A stretch of 64,000 nucleotides of DNA, taken from NCBI GenBank assembly GCA_002104905.1, contig MCFE01000258.1, positions 47,644 to 111,643 of the forward strand. The letters run 5' to 3'. The notes under the pieces are model-generated. The model was not told the DNA's origin. It worked only from the letters and a program-made list of their open reading frames with translations, and searched no databases. The DNA is from Basidiobolus meristosporus CBS 931.73 (taxonomy: Eukaryota; Basidiobolomycota; Basidiobolomycetes; Basidiobolales; Basidiobolaceae). A program made the translations under genes and the position numbers. Below, piece by piece: positions 1 through 9,659 of the stretch. The stretch's first letter is position 1; the number at the start of each line of letters is the position of its first letter.

Positions 1-46
1 TTGAGACTACCATCAGATTATTGCTCTGATACTGTAAGATGGGCGG
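1..46 (-). pseudogene. Plavaka-type transposase fragment, cut by LTR
   Basis: The first ~46 bases nearly match 10816-10862, which lies inside the better preserved transposase relic at 9660-11455 in the same orientation. The match stops where LTR-like sequence begins at about 47. This is therefore the edge of a second copy of the same transposon, interrupted by an LTR insertion and continuing beyond the window. It is too short to classify on its own. Confidence 0.5.
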
Positions 47-741
47 TATGGTGGTGTATAAGTCCAAGGGAGAGATACATCCAACACTTCTTAAGTGTTT
101 TGTGTGTGGGGTTTTCACTGGGTGCAATAACCTCTGGCAAAAGCTTGCTAGGAATACTTGGGTTCTGTCTCTAATCTAATGTGATGGGGAATAAAGCCAC
201 AATCTTGTCATGGGAAAACTATTGAGCTACAATCCCCAACTTAGATGGCATCTTAACAAAAGTATGTGCTGGGTTCAGTATCCTTTGAGATGACAATGTA
301 CTCAGGCCTCCAAAGTCAAAATAACTGAAACTCCACCAGTAGGGACTTGATAAGAATGCAGCTGTGGTCAATAGTTACAAAGACAGAAAAGTATCTTTGT
401 CTGTACAAGAACAAACTTGGGAAAGAATCAAATGTAATAAAAGATACCTACTCTGAATATTCCTCACAAAGTGCCTCCAAGGTCAGTTGGCTGTCAGCAT
501 GGTTGCCTGGGAGTGTCCTGTGGTCTGGGGCTGGAAGCTCAGGTAGTAGCAGGTAGCAGTGATCACACTAATCAACAAGTTGGTACAACATCACAATGAG
601 TTAAAAGTACTCTAAGTAGGTGCTGGAAGGTTCTAAGAGGCACAGCACATCCAACCAATCAGGAATCAGTACTCTATAACCTGTGTAGCCTAAGTATACT
701 ATATATGATACTGAAATGGTAGGGATGGTGACACAGGCTGT
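47..741 (-). mobile_element. Diverged, truncated LTR of the 4883-8497 family
   Basis: It starts TATGGTGGTGTA, against TGTGGTGGTGTA in the intact LTRs. It shares several blocks with them in the same order: GGGTGCAATAACCTCTG near the start, CCAACCAATCAGGAATCAG near 653, and GAAATGGTAGGGATGGT near 712. The last third of the LTR is missing where Copia sequence begins at about 742. Divergence is far greater than between the two LTRs at 4883 and 7695, so this is an older copy. Confidence 0.65.
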
Positions 742-1021
742 TCATTTATTGAAAGTAAAAGTAGTACTTATACTTTTGCAGGGCTTTGGCATAACAAACA
801 TATAAGATAAGCCTAGGAAGGTCCCAATAACATGTGTGCAAAATTTAGGTCTGTTTGGACAACTTTGAGATTTTCATGTTCTGGGTACCTGGTATTTTGG
901 TGAAAATATTCCAAGTAAATCCCAACACTGAATCTGGTCAGTATTCTTTAGGACTTGATGGTAATGATCTCAGTGACCAAGTTAAGTGAATATTTAGGTT
1001 GAATTGCAAATTCCTACAACA
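742..1021 (-). mobile_element. Truncated Copia 3' LTR
   Basis: It matches the ~345-bp Copia LTRs at 2148, 13315 and 15444 but lacks about the first 65 bp of the plus-strand form. It ends CTACAACA, the conserved LTR terminus, next to a purine-rich tract (minus-strand GCTGAGTGGGAG) and the 3' end of the pol reading frame. It is therefore the 3' LTR of the minus-strand Copia copy that follows. Confidence 0.75.
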
Positions 1022-1045
1022 CTCCCACTCAGCTAAATATTCATA

Positions 1046-3478
1046 CTAACTAACTATTGCTGACTTAGATCTAAGATATTCAAACTTGTCACTAGCCAAT
1101 AGTTTGGTAAGTATGTCTGCAATCCTTTCATCTGAAGGACAGTAAGCTAAGCTACCTAGGTTATTTTCTGTAGCTTCATATATGAAATGATGTCTAATAT
1201 TTATATGCTTAGTTCTGGCATGAAAAGTTGAATATCTTCCTAATGATATACATGCGTGATTATCTTGATATAAAGTAATAAGCATTTTTTGACATAGGCC
1301 TAAATCTGTAAAAAGCTTTGTTAAGCACATTGCTTCTTTTGTAGCTTCACAGGCTGCCATATACTCTGCCTCTGTGGTGGAGAGTATTATAGTTGGTTGC
1401 TTTTTTGAGTTCCATGGAATTGCTCCTTCACTGTAAAGAAAGGTGTATCCTGTGGTGGATCTTCTGTCTTCTGAATTTGTATAAGTGTATCTTAAACAGA
1501 TATCAGTAGTTCCTCTCAGGGATCTAAAAGTCTGCTTAACTGCTGCAATATAATCAGATCTATAGTTCTAATTATGCTAGCTGACAACTCTCACTGAGTA
1601 TGAGATATCTGGACTTACTCCAAGCATATATACATCAGACTGCTGACCATGGATTGATAAGGAAAGCCAGGGCTTTCAGATGGCACTAAGCTCTCTTGAT
1701 TTGGTTGAGTTTTGACCAAGTTAAGGTTTGTCTCCATTGGAGTAGCTGCCAGTTTACAATCTTCCATTTAGTACTTATTTAGTATATCTTGAATATGTTT
1801 GGATTGGCCTAGAGTGATAGTCTGGGTACTTCTGTCTATGAAAAGCTTTATTGCTAAGTAGTAACTGGGTTCTCCTAAATTGGACATCTTTAACTCTTTA
1901 GATAGACTAGATTTAGTCTCTTCCAATGCTGCTAGGTTATTAGCAGCTATGATAAGATTGTCCACATATAGAGCAATAGAACTGGGTTTGCTCTATCTGG
2001 CTTATAGTATATACTATAGTCAGCATTACTCCTTTTTAAACTCAAAGATTCCAAATAAGAGTCCATCTTGCAACTCCAGGCTCTTGGAGATTGTTTGAGA
2101 TCATATAGAGACTTGTTATGCTTGCAGACCAAATGGGGGCTATATTGTGTTGTAAGAGTCCTGGAGATATTGGAAGTTATTGGGAGAGCAAGTAGATTAT
2201 GTGGTTTTCACTTAATGATTTATTGAATGTAAAAGTAGTATTTATACTTTTACATGGTCTTGGTAGAACAAACACACAGAATAGGCTAAGGAAGGTCCCA
2301 AGAGCATGTGTGCATAGTTTGGGGCTGTTTGGACAACTTTGAGAATTTTCATGTTCTGAGTACCTGGTATTTTGGTGAAAATATTCTAAATCCCAACAAG
2401 GAATTTGGTCTATATTCTCTAGGTTTTAAAGGTAAGGATTTATGTGACCAAGTTAGGTGAATATTTAGGCGGAATTACAACTTTACAACATATTGGTCAG
2501 CAAACCCATCAGGTTGGTCCATATAAACATCTTCATCAAGTTCTCCATTCAAAAATGCAGTTTTACATTCATTTGATGTGAAAAAAACTTTTATTTGGCT
2601 GCAATAGATGATATCAGCTTGATGGAATTAAACTTGGCTGCTAGTGTAAAGGTCTCAGTACAGTCAGGCCCTTTTGTTTGGGAGTATCCTTTGGCTGCAA
2701 TTCTTGCTTTGTATCTTTTAATTGTGCCATCAGTTTTATACTAGTCTAAAGACCCATCTGCATCCAATTGATTTTTGGTTGATTGGCAACTTGACTAAGT
2801 CCCAAGTTTGATTTTCAATCAGGGCCTGATATTCCTCAGTGATTGAAGATCTCCCAAACTTTGTCTGAGGGCTATTTAGGTCCTCTTTCACAGTCTGCGG
2901 CTTATCAATGTTGACTGAATAGGCATAGGCTAAGTTTGTACCCACTTTGATATAGTGATTTGGGCTATTTCTTGTCTGGTTGGATCCCCTGGCATTTGAT
3001 ATCACAATGATAACTTCTGGGATACTCCTGGGCACTGATTCAGGCTAACCACAGTTGTAGAGTCCTGTGGAGGGAATAAGCTTGCATTATTTTGCTCTGA
3101 TTCAATCCTGACTATTTGTGGACTTAAGATCAAGATTCCAACATTATCTGATGTCATTTTTTTTGAAAATGTTAAATTTTCATCAAACCATAAATCCCTG
3201 GACCTGATCAGCTTCTTTGCTTTGGTATTTTAGAGTCTGCATGCTTTAGTCTCATTGCAGTAGCCCAAAAATATGCATTTCACACTTTTTGGCTGAGATA
3301 TTGACTGATTTCTGGGCAGTTTCTTGGCATATGCTGTACACCCAAGTATTCCTAGAAGCTCTGCACTGGGTCGGTATCCATACCCTGCTTCAAATAGAGG
3401 AGAATGACAAAGTATTTTCTTATGGCTCCTATTATTAAGGTATACACCTGCCCCTTGAAAGATGGTAGCAATAATTCT
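1046..3478 (-). pseudogene. Ty1/Copia pol remnant (integrase end, RT, RNase H)
   Basis: Read on the minus strand from 3478 down, the pieces follow Copia pol order. First comes the integrase C-terminal part with GYRPSAE and CTAYAKKLP. Next is the RT entry region (ENQTWDLVKLP, IGCRWVF, then a KTAFLNGELDEDVYMDQP-like stretch), then the RT core with SLYDLKQSPRAW. RNase H follows, with LYQDNHACISLG, FHARTKHINIRHHF and IADILTK. Damage includes stops, a frameshift at the YVDD box (read as YVDN near 1955-1970) and interruption by the LTR at 2148-2490. Gag, protease and the integrase core are absent from this copy. The element cannot be active. Confidence 0.9.
2148..2490 (-). mobile_element. Solo Copia LTR with perfect 5-bp TSD
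   Basis: The 343-bp LTR has TGTTGTAA...TTACAACA inverted termini. It is flanked by identical TATTG at 2143-2147 and 2491-2495. It splits the RT frame of the surrounding Copia copy, and the reading frame resumes on both sides (GFADQY, then SPHLVCKHNKSLY). The full element inserted and was later reduced to one LTR, presumably by LTR-LTR recombination. Strand is given by similarity to the LTR at 13315, whose element reads on the minus strand. Confidence 0.9.
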
Positions 3479-3848
3479 GTCAAAAGGCCATCACAAATTT
3501 AAAGTCCCATGACTAAGAAGTACTGATCCCATATGGACACCATCCAGAGACTGTTGAAAAATAATTACACCCCAGATTTCACAAAAAACTTTGTCAAAAT
3601 TTCTCATTACAACAATATATAAGTGGTTTATGATTAGCTCCCTGCCAATTTACTCACTTTCTGATCCCAGACACTCTATCACCTTCTATATTTGTGTGTG
3701 TTGACTGGCTATTGCCTTTTTTTTACACTCATTACTTCCTGACTCAACTTTTTCTCTTACTTTTTATGTGTGCCAACTGATATGTTTCCATTGAAACTTG
3801 AGTTGTACCTCAATTGCCAATTATATTGACCTATACAAGTCCCTAAAC
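3479..3848. repeat. Dispersed repeat R1, copy 1
   Basis: About 370 bp align with the reverse complement of about 14600-15008. Shared landmarks are CAAAAGGCC near the start, CAGATTTCACAAA in the middle and TTTTTTACACTC toward the end. No coding capacity is seen. It may be an LTR or a MITE-like element, but clear termini could not be fixed. Confidence 0.5.
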
Positions 3849-3849
3849 C

Positions 3850-4833
3850 CTACACCAACATTAAGCCCAATCCCATCTTCAATAAGAAACTCCTTTGAAA
3901 TCCACCATACAATAAGTATTTCTGCTGTAATGCTCTGGTTCCACAACTTTGGTGGGACCTAATGGCTTTATGCCACTGTGCATTCACTGGTTCCCATACA
4001 TCCTGCTCTTCAGCTGGCACTGCAAGGCCTAGCACTGCATCTGCCAGTCTTTCCAATAGATCCTTACAATGCTCAAGTGCATTTTCCTGAGCACTGCTCT
4101 GGAAGAAGTGTTGCAACCTCTTGGTGTGCCTATTAATCTTTGAAGATTCCACTGAAGGCATTGTGATAGTCTTTTGAGATCTTGATATTTTAGCCTTGTC
4201 TGTCAGTGGGATCTCCGCTCTGTCAATAATGGAGGATGTGGAGGCTGTGAAAGACAAATTGCCTTTTTCTGCAAACCCATCTACCTTGCTGGAGAGTAGC
4301 TGAACTGGCCGTGCTTCCAACTCATGTGAAAACAGTTGTTTTCTTATTGGTAGTTCTTCATGCTATCACGGAATTCAGTCTGCTACATGCTTGCAGCATT
4401 AATTGGCAAGAACTGCAGTTTTTTTGCATGCCTCCCTGTCTCAGGCTTGGGTAGATATTTTTCTCTTTACCTATATCTTTATTACTGCCAGGTATCTCAC
4501 TGCTACTTTGTCTGAGTGCTTCTTGTAATGAACTACACTTTCTCCTTGCTAAATTCTGCTCTGAGGCATCTGTTTTGGCCTGTTTATCACTTGCTGGCAC
4601 TCTTCAGGCAAACTGATGTCTCTTTTCCACTTGTTTGAGCTCTCAACCATAATTGTGATGGGCCCCTGTAAAGCTGCTGGTTGTATCACTGCCATGTCCT
4701 TCACTGCTACTTTGACTAGGTGCTTCTTGAGTAGTACTACACTTTTCCTTGATAAATACTGTGCTGGTGCATCTGAGTCTGCTTGCTTGTTCCAAACTGG
4801 CACTCTTCCAGCTACCTGATGTCTCTTTAACAC
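3850..4833 (-). pseudogene. Unrecognised broken ORF
   Basis: Three minus-strand reading frames (4833-4549, 4600-4358, 4320-3850) run in the same direction and look like one gene broken by frameshifts. Two segments resemble one another (NKQADSDAPAQYLSRK and DKQAKTDASEQNLARRK), which suggests an internal repeat. The last piece has a Glu/Leu/Ala-rich helical stretch. No family is recognised. The LTR element at 4883-8497 may have inserted in this gene, with 8510-8720 as its other side. It could be the accessory ORF of a transposon or a host gene remnant. Confidence 0.35.
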
Positions 4834-4882
4834 TTATCTAGAGCACTTGGCCCTGCTTGTAACAGGCTCTTGAGGAAGCCGC

Positions 4883-5684
4883 TGTGGTGGTGTAGAGGTA
4901 CTCCTGGGAGAAGCACACAACTCAAGGTGTGTGAGGTGTCTGATGGGTGCAATAACCTCTGTGTCTAAACTGCTGGTGTCTTTGTCAATATGCCACTATG
5001 GTAAAAGCTCCTGCTTCTCTAGCTTCCTAGGTGCTCCAAGTGTCTCCAAAGGACACTGTGTGTCTTGTGCACTACCCTGAAAAGCTCCTTGATGGCAGGT
5101 CTGAGATGTACAGTTGAAGGCAGGTGCAGTGATCAACTGCTGACCAATAAGGTAGAAGTGTTACTGATAGAAGGGATGATTTATTGATGAGGGATGGCTT
5201 TCCCTTAAATACATTTCCTGATTGCCAAGTGATTACTAATGACAAGGTTCTAGAAGATTCTAGGTATCAGTGGAATTCTTGATGACATCACTATGAGCTA
5301 AAAATATGCAAGAATGTCCTGGAAGGTTCTAAAAGGCACAGCACTCTCAACCAATCAGGAATCAGTAGTCTGAAACCTGTGCAACATAGAAATACCATAT
5401 ATGGTATTGAAATGGTAGGGATGGTAACGCAGACCTAGGTCATGTGTCATGGGTACTGATGCGGGTACTTGCCTTATATAGATACATCTACTGATCACAA
5501 AGCTGAATAACATCTGGGATAACTAATACTAATAACTAATCAGGGTAAACATCATATGGGGATAATACTGATAATATGGGCAAAAGAAGAATGGGATAAT
5601 ACTGATAAGATAAAATATGGATAAGTATATCATAATGACTATATGAATAAACTTGTCTGTGGGAGGTATGTTTACCCTACCACA
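4883..5684 (-). repeat. LTR (3' LTR in element sense)
   Basis: 802 bp, TGTGGT...ACCACA. It is almost identical to 7695-8497; the differences are scattered substitutions and one small indel near 4912. It follows the polypurine tract in minus-strand sense. Confidence 0.92.
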
Positions 5685-5698
5685 TCCACCCCCCACTT
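5685..5698 (-). promoter_or_regulatory. Polypurine tract
   Basis: Minus-strand AAGTGGGGGGTGGA lies immediately before the TGTGGT start of the 3' LTR. This is the expected position for the plus-strand DNA primer of an LTR retrotransposon. Confidence 0.8.
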
Positions 5699-5763
5699 GA
5701 GCTAAAAAGTTCCCTGAAACTTTTTTAGCTAAACACTGTAGGTTTGGAGAACAAAGTGCTCTC

Positions 5764-6918
5764 TCAGTCATCCTCAATGAAGCCACCTGTCTTTTCTTGG
5801 GATAGAAATCTACATGATGTCATTGATTGGATATTGTTTGAGTCCACACCACAGAAGGTTGCTGTTAGTCCTGGGCTCTCTGAGTATATAGTATACCATG
5901 CTGAACCATCTGGGTAGTTCACTGCAGTTGCTCTTGCTTTCACCTCCCATGGTCTTCCAAGAAGTAATTCAAAGTTAGCCTTTGCACAAATGAATACTGG
6001 GATCTCATGGGGTATTCCTTCAATGATGAGAGGGAAGCTGTGAATAATTCCTAAAAGCTTTGATTGCCCTGAGTTGGCATCCTTCATACTCCAATTGATA
6101 TTGGTGTCTATGGGCAATAGGTCTTTGCATGGTAGTTGTTTCCAAGCCTCCAAAGGCATCACACATATCTCAGATCCACTGTCTATATGACATAGGATTT
6201 CTTGATTATGCACAGTTCCTGTAGTTGTTGCAGTTGCCACTGAGTAGTAGTGTTTCTGGCTTTGATGCAGCTTACTGGTATCTTGGCTTCCCTGAACTGT
6301 CCTGACCTGGTTGCCTTGAGTTGCTTCAATTGGGTGCTTTCTTATTCTGATGTGCTCATCCAGAGTCTTTCTTACAGATGGTGATACACTGAGTAGCTCT
6401 CCAACCTTGATTGATATGTTGCTTCCTAGTATATGACTTGTCAGAGCCTCTGGGGTACCATTTTGCTTGACTCTAGGCTGCATGTGGTAGTTGTTGGCCT
6501 TGGCAGACTCTTGTAAAATTAATTGGGGTGATGCTTTCTTCGCAATCACAACCTCTGGCTCACATCTTGGTACTTTTGTTGGTGGGCCTGGATTAGCCAT
6601 TTTTTCAGAATGGTGTCTCTTTGAAGCATAAATTGAAGCTATATGATCTTGAGCCTCTCTGGGGTCCTCATAGTCAAAGTTCAGAACTGCGGCTGGATCA
6701 AAGTAGTCAGGATCTTCTTCTTCATGGGGGTGCACCTTTCTTGTATGAGAAGTGACTTGCTTGTAATGAACTCTCATTCCTCCTTGTCCAAATGCTGTGG
6801 ATAATTTGTCACCATGGTTGCTGACTATGTATCCCTGAGGACTATATAGGACATCACCTGGGGATAGTAATGACTGAAGCTCTTGGCAATTTCTCTTGGA
6901 ATGGTTGGCAGAGTCACA
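5764..6918 (-). CDS. Retropepsin-like protease region downstream of in-frame TAG
   Basis: The frame is open from the codon after the gag TAG (6918) to 5764 and is exactly in phase with gag; the first ATG in it is at 6777. The first residues complete a CCHC zinc knuckle begun before the TAG (CDSANHSKRNC). Further on, ILCHIDSGSEICVMP is a retroviral-type aspartic protease active site (D-S-G). It is followed by a hydrophobic stretch and LLGRPWE, where the family's second conserved region (LLGxDWL-like) would be. The frame ends soon after the protease, with no RT. Expression would need TAG readthrough, internal initiation at 6777, or an undamaged parent. The protease would process Gag in virus-like particles. 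Confidence 0.85.
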   Translation of the reverse strand, partial: CDSANHSKRNCQELQSLLSPGDVLYSPQGYIVSNHGDKLSTAFGQGGMRVHYKQVTSHTRKVHPHEEEDPDYFDPAAVLNFDYEDPREAQDHIASIYASKRHHSEKMANPGPPTKVPRCEPEVVIAKKASPQLILQESAKANNYHMQPRVKQNGTPEALTSHILGSNISIKVGELLSVSPSVRKTLDEHIRIRKHPIEATQGNQVRTVQGSQDTSKLHQSQKHYYSVATATTTGTVHNQEILCHIDSGSEICVMPLEAWKQLPCKDLLPIDTNINWSMKDANSGQSKLLGIIHSFPLIIEGIPHEIPVFICAKANFELLLGRPWEVKARATAVNYPDGSAWYTIYSESPGLTATFCGVDSNNIQSMTSCRFLSQEKTGGFIEDD

Positions 6919-7620
6919 CTACATGCATGTATATTTGACTTCTTTCTTTACTGGCTTCTGCCCATATGCTTTGCTGGTGAGTAGCAAAGAGAGTTTCTCT
7001 AGTTGCAGTGTCAGCTCCTGAATTTGAGTGCTTTGATTGCTGGGATTAAGTATGTCTTGGCTATCTTGGTCTTGTTCTGGGCTTGAAAGAAGCTTTCTGA
7101 TTGGTGAGGTTTCTTCAGGGGCAAGTAGAATCTGCTTAGCTAACTGAAATGCAGGCAGTGAACTCATAGCTTTCACAGCAGGATTGTTTTCAATCCTTCT
7201 CGCCAGGCCTTCTGGTAGTGCTCTGAGCAGATAGGCAGATAAAGTCAGATCAGTGATAATGCCTTGGGCTTTCAGTGACTCTCCAATTTGCTCAAGGCCA
7301 CTCAAGTATTCTTTCAATGGTAGCAGCTTAAACTTGCTATAAGCAAAGTTCTCCAAGTCTTGAAGTGTGTAGTCAACTTGTCTCTCTCCATATTCATCAA
7401 TCAAGTAGCTTTTCAAGAGGGTCCAATTTGTCAGCAGATCATTTCTTTCATATAATGAGAGCATGATCTCATCAGTGCTGTAGGGGGGCATCTCTTCAGC
7501 CATAATGGCCTCAGGTATATTGTGGGCTCTGCAGACAAGCTTCCACCTCTTGATGAAATCTTTAACTTTGGTTCCATCAAAGAAAGGGGTTCCTTGCATT
7601 CCTGGTAAAGGTAGATCCAT
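6919..7620 (-). CDS. Gag-like capsid protein (Gypsy/retrotrans_gag type)
   Basis: A 233-residue ORF starts just inside the 5' LTR and PBS. Its N-terminus, with FFDGTKVKDFIKRWKLVC, is typical of retrotransposon capsid proteins that begin with a P-x-F-x-G segment. A helical capsid-like region follows (TLQDLENFAYSKFKLLPLKE, then LLRALPEGLARRI). The end (VKYTCM) is the first half of a zinc knuckle whose remainder lies just beyond the TAG. The product would assemble into particles packaging element RNA. A start at 7620 is the first ATG after the leader and gives the expected N-terminus. The UAG falls inside the CCHC box rather than after it, which is odd for a natural terminus. Confidence 0.85.
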   Translation of the reverse strand: MDLPLPGMQGTPFFDGTKVKDFIKRWKLVCRAHNIPEAIMAEEMPPYSTDEIMLSLYERNDLLTNWTLLKSYLIDEYGERQVDYTLQDLENFAYSKFKLLPLKEYLSGLEQIGESLKAQGIITDLTLSAYLLRALPEGLARRIENNPAVKAMSSLPAFQLAKQILLAPEETSPIRKLLSSPEQDQDSQDILNPSNQSTQIQELTLQLEKLSLLLTSKAYGQKPVKKEVKYTCM

Positions 7621-7673
7621 GGTCTTGATAATTTGTTCTTTCTTAAGTCTTCTAGGGGCAGTTCAGTCAAACC

Positions 7674-7690
7674 CCCCACGTTGGGTGCCA
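7674..7690 (-). promoter_or_regulatory. Primer-binding site
   Basis: Minus-strand TGGCACCCAACGTGGGG sits 4 nt inside the 5' LTR. It begins TGG, complementary to a tRNA CCA-3' end, as expected for first-strand priming. The exact tRNA cannot be named without a tRNA list for this genome. Confidence 0.8.
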
Positions 7691-7694
7691 AATA

Positions 7695-8497
7695 TGTGGT
7701 GGTGTAGAGGTACTCCTAGGAGAAGCAACACAACTCAAGGTGTGTGAGGTGTCTGATGGGGGCGATAACCTCTGTGTCTAAACTGCTGGTGTCTTTGTCA
7801 ATATGCCACTATGGTAAAAGCTCCTGCTTCTCTAGCTTCCTAGGTGCTCCAAGTGTCTCCAAAGAACACTGTGTGTCTTGTGCACTACCCTGAAAAGCTC
7901 CTTGATGGCAGGTCTGAGATGTATAGTTGAAGGCAGGTGCAGTGATCAACTGCTAATCAATAAGGTAGAAGTGTTACTGATAGAAGGGATGATTTATTGA
8001 TGAGGGATGGCTTTCCCTTAAATACATTTCCTGATTGCCAAGTGATTACTAATGACAAGGTTCTAGAAGATTCTAGGTATCAGTGGAATTCTTGATGACA
8101 TCACTATGAGCTAAAAATATGCAAGAATGTCCTGGAAGGTTCTAAAAGGCACAGCACTCTCAACCAATCAGGAATCAGTAGTCTGAAACCTGTGCAACAT
8201 AGAAATACCATATATGGTATTGAAATGGTAGGGATGGTAACACAGACCTAGGTCATGTGTCATGGGTACTGACACGGGTACTTGCCTTATATAGATACAT
8301 CTACCAACCACAAAGCTGAATAACATCTGGGATAACTAATGCTAATAACTAATCAGGGTAAACATCATATGGGGATAATACTGATAATATGGGCAAAAGA
8401 AGAATGGGATAATACTGATAAGATAAAATATGGATAAGTATATCATAATGACTATATGAATAAACTTGTCTGTGGGAGGTATGTTTACCCTACCACA
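7695..8497 (-). repeat. LTR (5' LTR in element sense)
   Basis: 803 bp, TGTGGT...ACCACA, nearly identical to 4883-5684. In minus-strand sense it is followed by the primer-binding site and gag. Confidence 0.92.
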
Positions 8498-8509
8498 CCG
8501 TTGGTTTTT

Positions 8510-8720
8510 ATCCATGGAACCCTAGTTCTTCTGCCTTTGATAGTTTCTACTATTCTTGAGATACTTTCTTAGCATACCAATGCTGGCCCAGAATCTGCTT
8601 GCCCATTTGAATCCAGGATAATGCTCATGGAGCAAGTCAAGTGCATTCTACATGGCCTTGAGTTCCTGATGGTCCCATGGTATGCTGGCCCTAAGGTGAT
8701 GGCATGCTAGACTTCCAATT
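8510..8720 (-). pseudogene. Short ORF remnant beside the LTR element
   Basis: The minus strand reads HQELKAM, a stop, then NALDLLHEHYPGFKWASRFW and GMLRKYLKNSRNYQRQKN. The composition looks protein-like but no family is recognised. It lies just beyond the LTR element and may be the other half of the gene interrupted at 4883 (see 3850-4833). Confidence 0.3.
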
Positions 8721-9659
8721 GCCTCTTGAATCCCTATGAAAAATAATTTGGTCCCACCGGTTGATCCAATCCAGATCAGCTGTCAGAATCCCATTGAGAG
8801 ACCATCATAATACCAGCAGCTTGGAATTAGTGACCCTCCTAACAATCTTATGATGGGATCATGACGGTGTTTTGCTAGTTATACAACCAAATAAAGGGAT
8901 GAAACTTAACAATGTTTATTAGTGCTGTGACAATATTTGCATGGTATTGTTGCGGTCTTTTAGTGCTCTATAACTATTTTAAGTGGATCCAGTTGGCCAG
9001 GACATCCAATTGCCTTATATGGCAAGAAACTTGATGGTATTTTGACAGCCTCACAGCAAGACTCTGATGGCATTAAGTTGGCAGTATGACGGCCTACTGC
9101 TGGCTCAGTATAATGCTACCATACCTATTTACCAAATGGTATTTCCTTTTTCTACTTCCCCTTGTGCAACTCATATATTCCACTGTAAAGTCACCCCTCT
9201 TTATTTGCTTACTCACTACTACCTTGGGTATTCCACATATAGTTCAAATCCAAAAACTATGACCTGCTTGCTGACCTTTACAAATGCGCACACCTGCCAC
9301 AGTTGACATACTTCTATCACCTTAACTTTACGGCTTTTTGGTGTGATACTTGCAAAGTTGCCATATACCTTATACTGCTGGTACATATACATCTTGCAAA
9401 CATATCCTTGGTTATTGCCGCTTCTGCCATGAATACCTCCTGAATATCCACAAAGAGCTTCTTAGTATTTAGCCAATATATTCCTTCTCTCTGCTGGATT
9501 CTAGTCCCCCTTATAGGTGTGCTTGGTTTTTTGTTTGTGTAAATTCCATATTGAATGGTGTAGAAGTTGGCTTGTGATTACAAGAAATCTGGCATACCTT
9601 AGTAGAGTTTTCCTAATAAAAATTAGTTGCTTGTTGCACCCAACCCAACTTTGAATTAC
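8721..9659. other. No recognisable gene
   Basis: No ORF with a recognisable motif was found. The stretch GATGGGATCAT near 8853 also occurs at about 14988-14998, beside repeat R1, hinting at another R1 end. The rest could be the decayed 3' part of the Plavaka-type transposon. Confidence 0.4.

Larger units (their letters stand above)
4883..8497 (-). mobile_element. Non-autonomous LTR retrotransposon (Gag + protease only)
   Basis: Two LTRs of ~802 bp, differing at only about a dozen positions by eye, bracket a 2.0-kb interior. LTR termini are TGTGGT...ACCACA. On the minus strand the order is LTR, primer-binding site, gag, in-frame TAG, protease domain, polypurine tract, LTR. There is no reverse transcriptase, RNase H or integrase, and no room for them, so it must borrow these from another element. 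Near-identical LTRs mean a recent insertion. Flanks show only an imperfect 4-bp duplication (CCGC at 4879-4882, CCGT at 8498-8501). Confidence 0.9.

Noticed and set aside
6919-6921. TAG as a reassigned sense codon
   Set aside because: Gene 2 ends with TAG immediately after its last conserved module, so TAG behaves as a normal stop in this genome.
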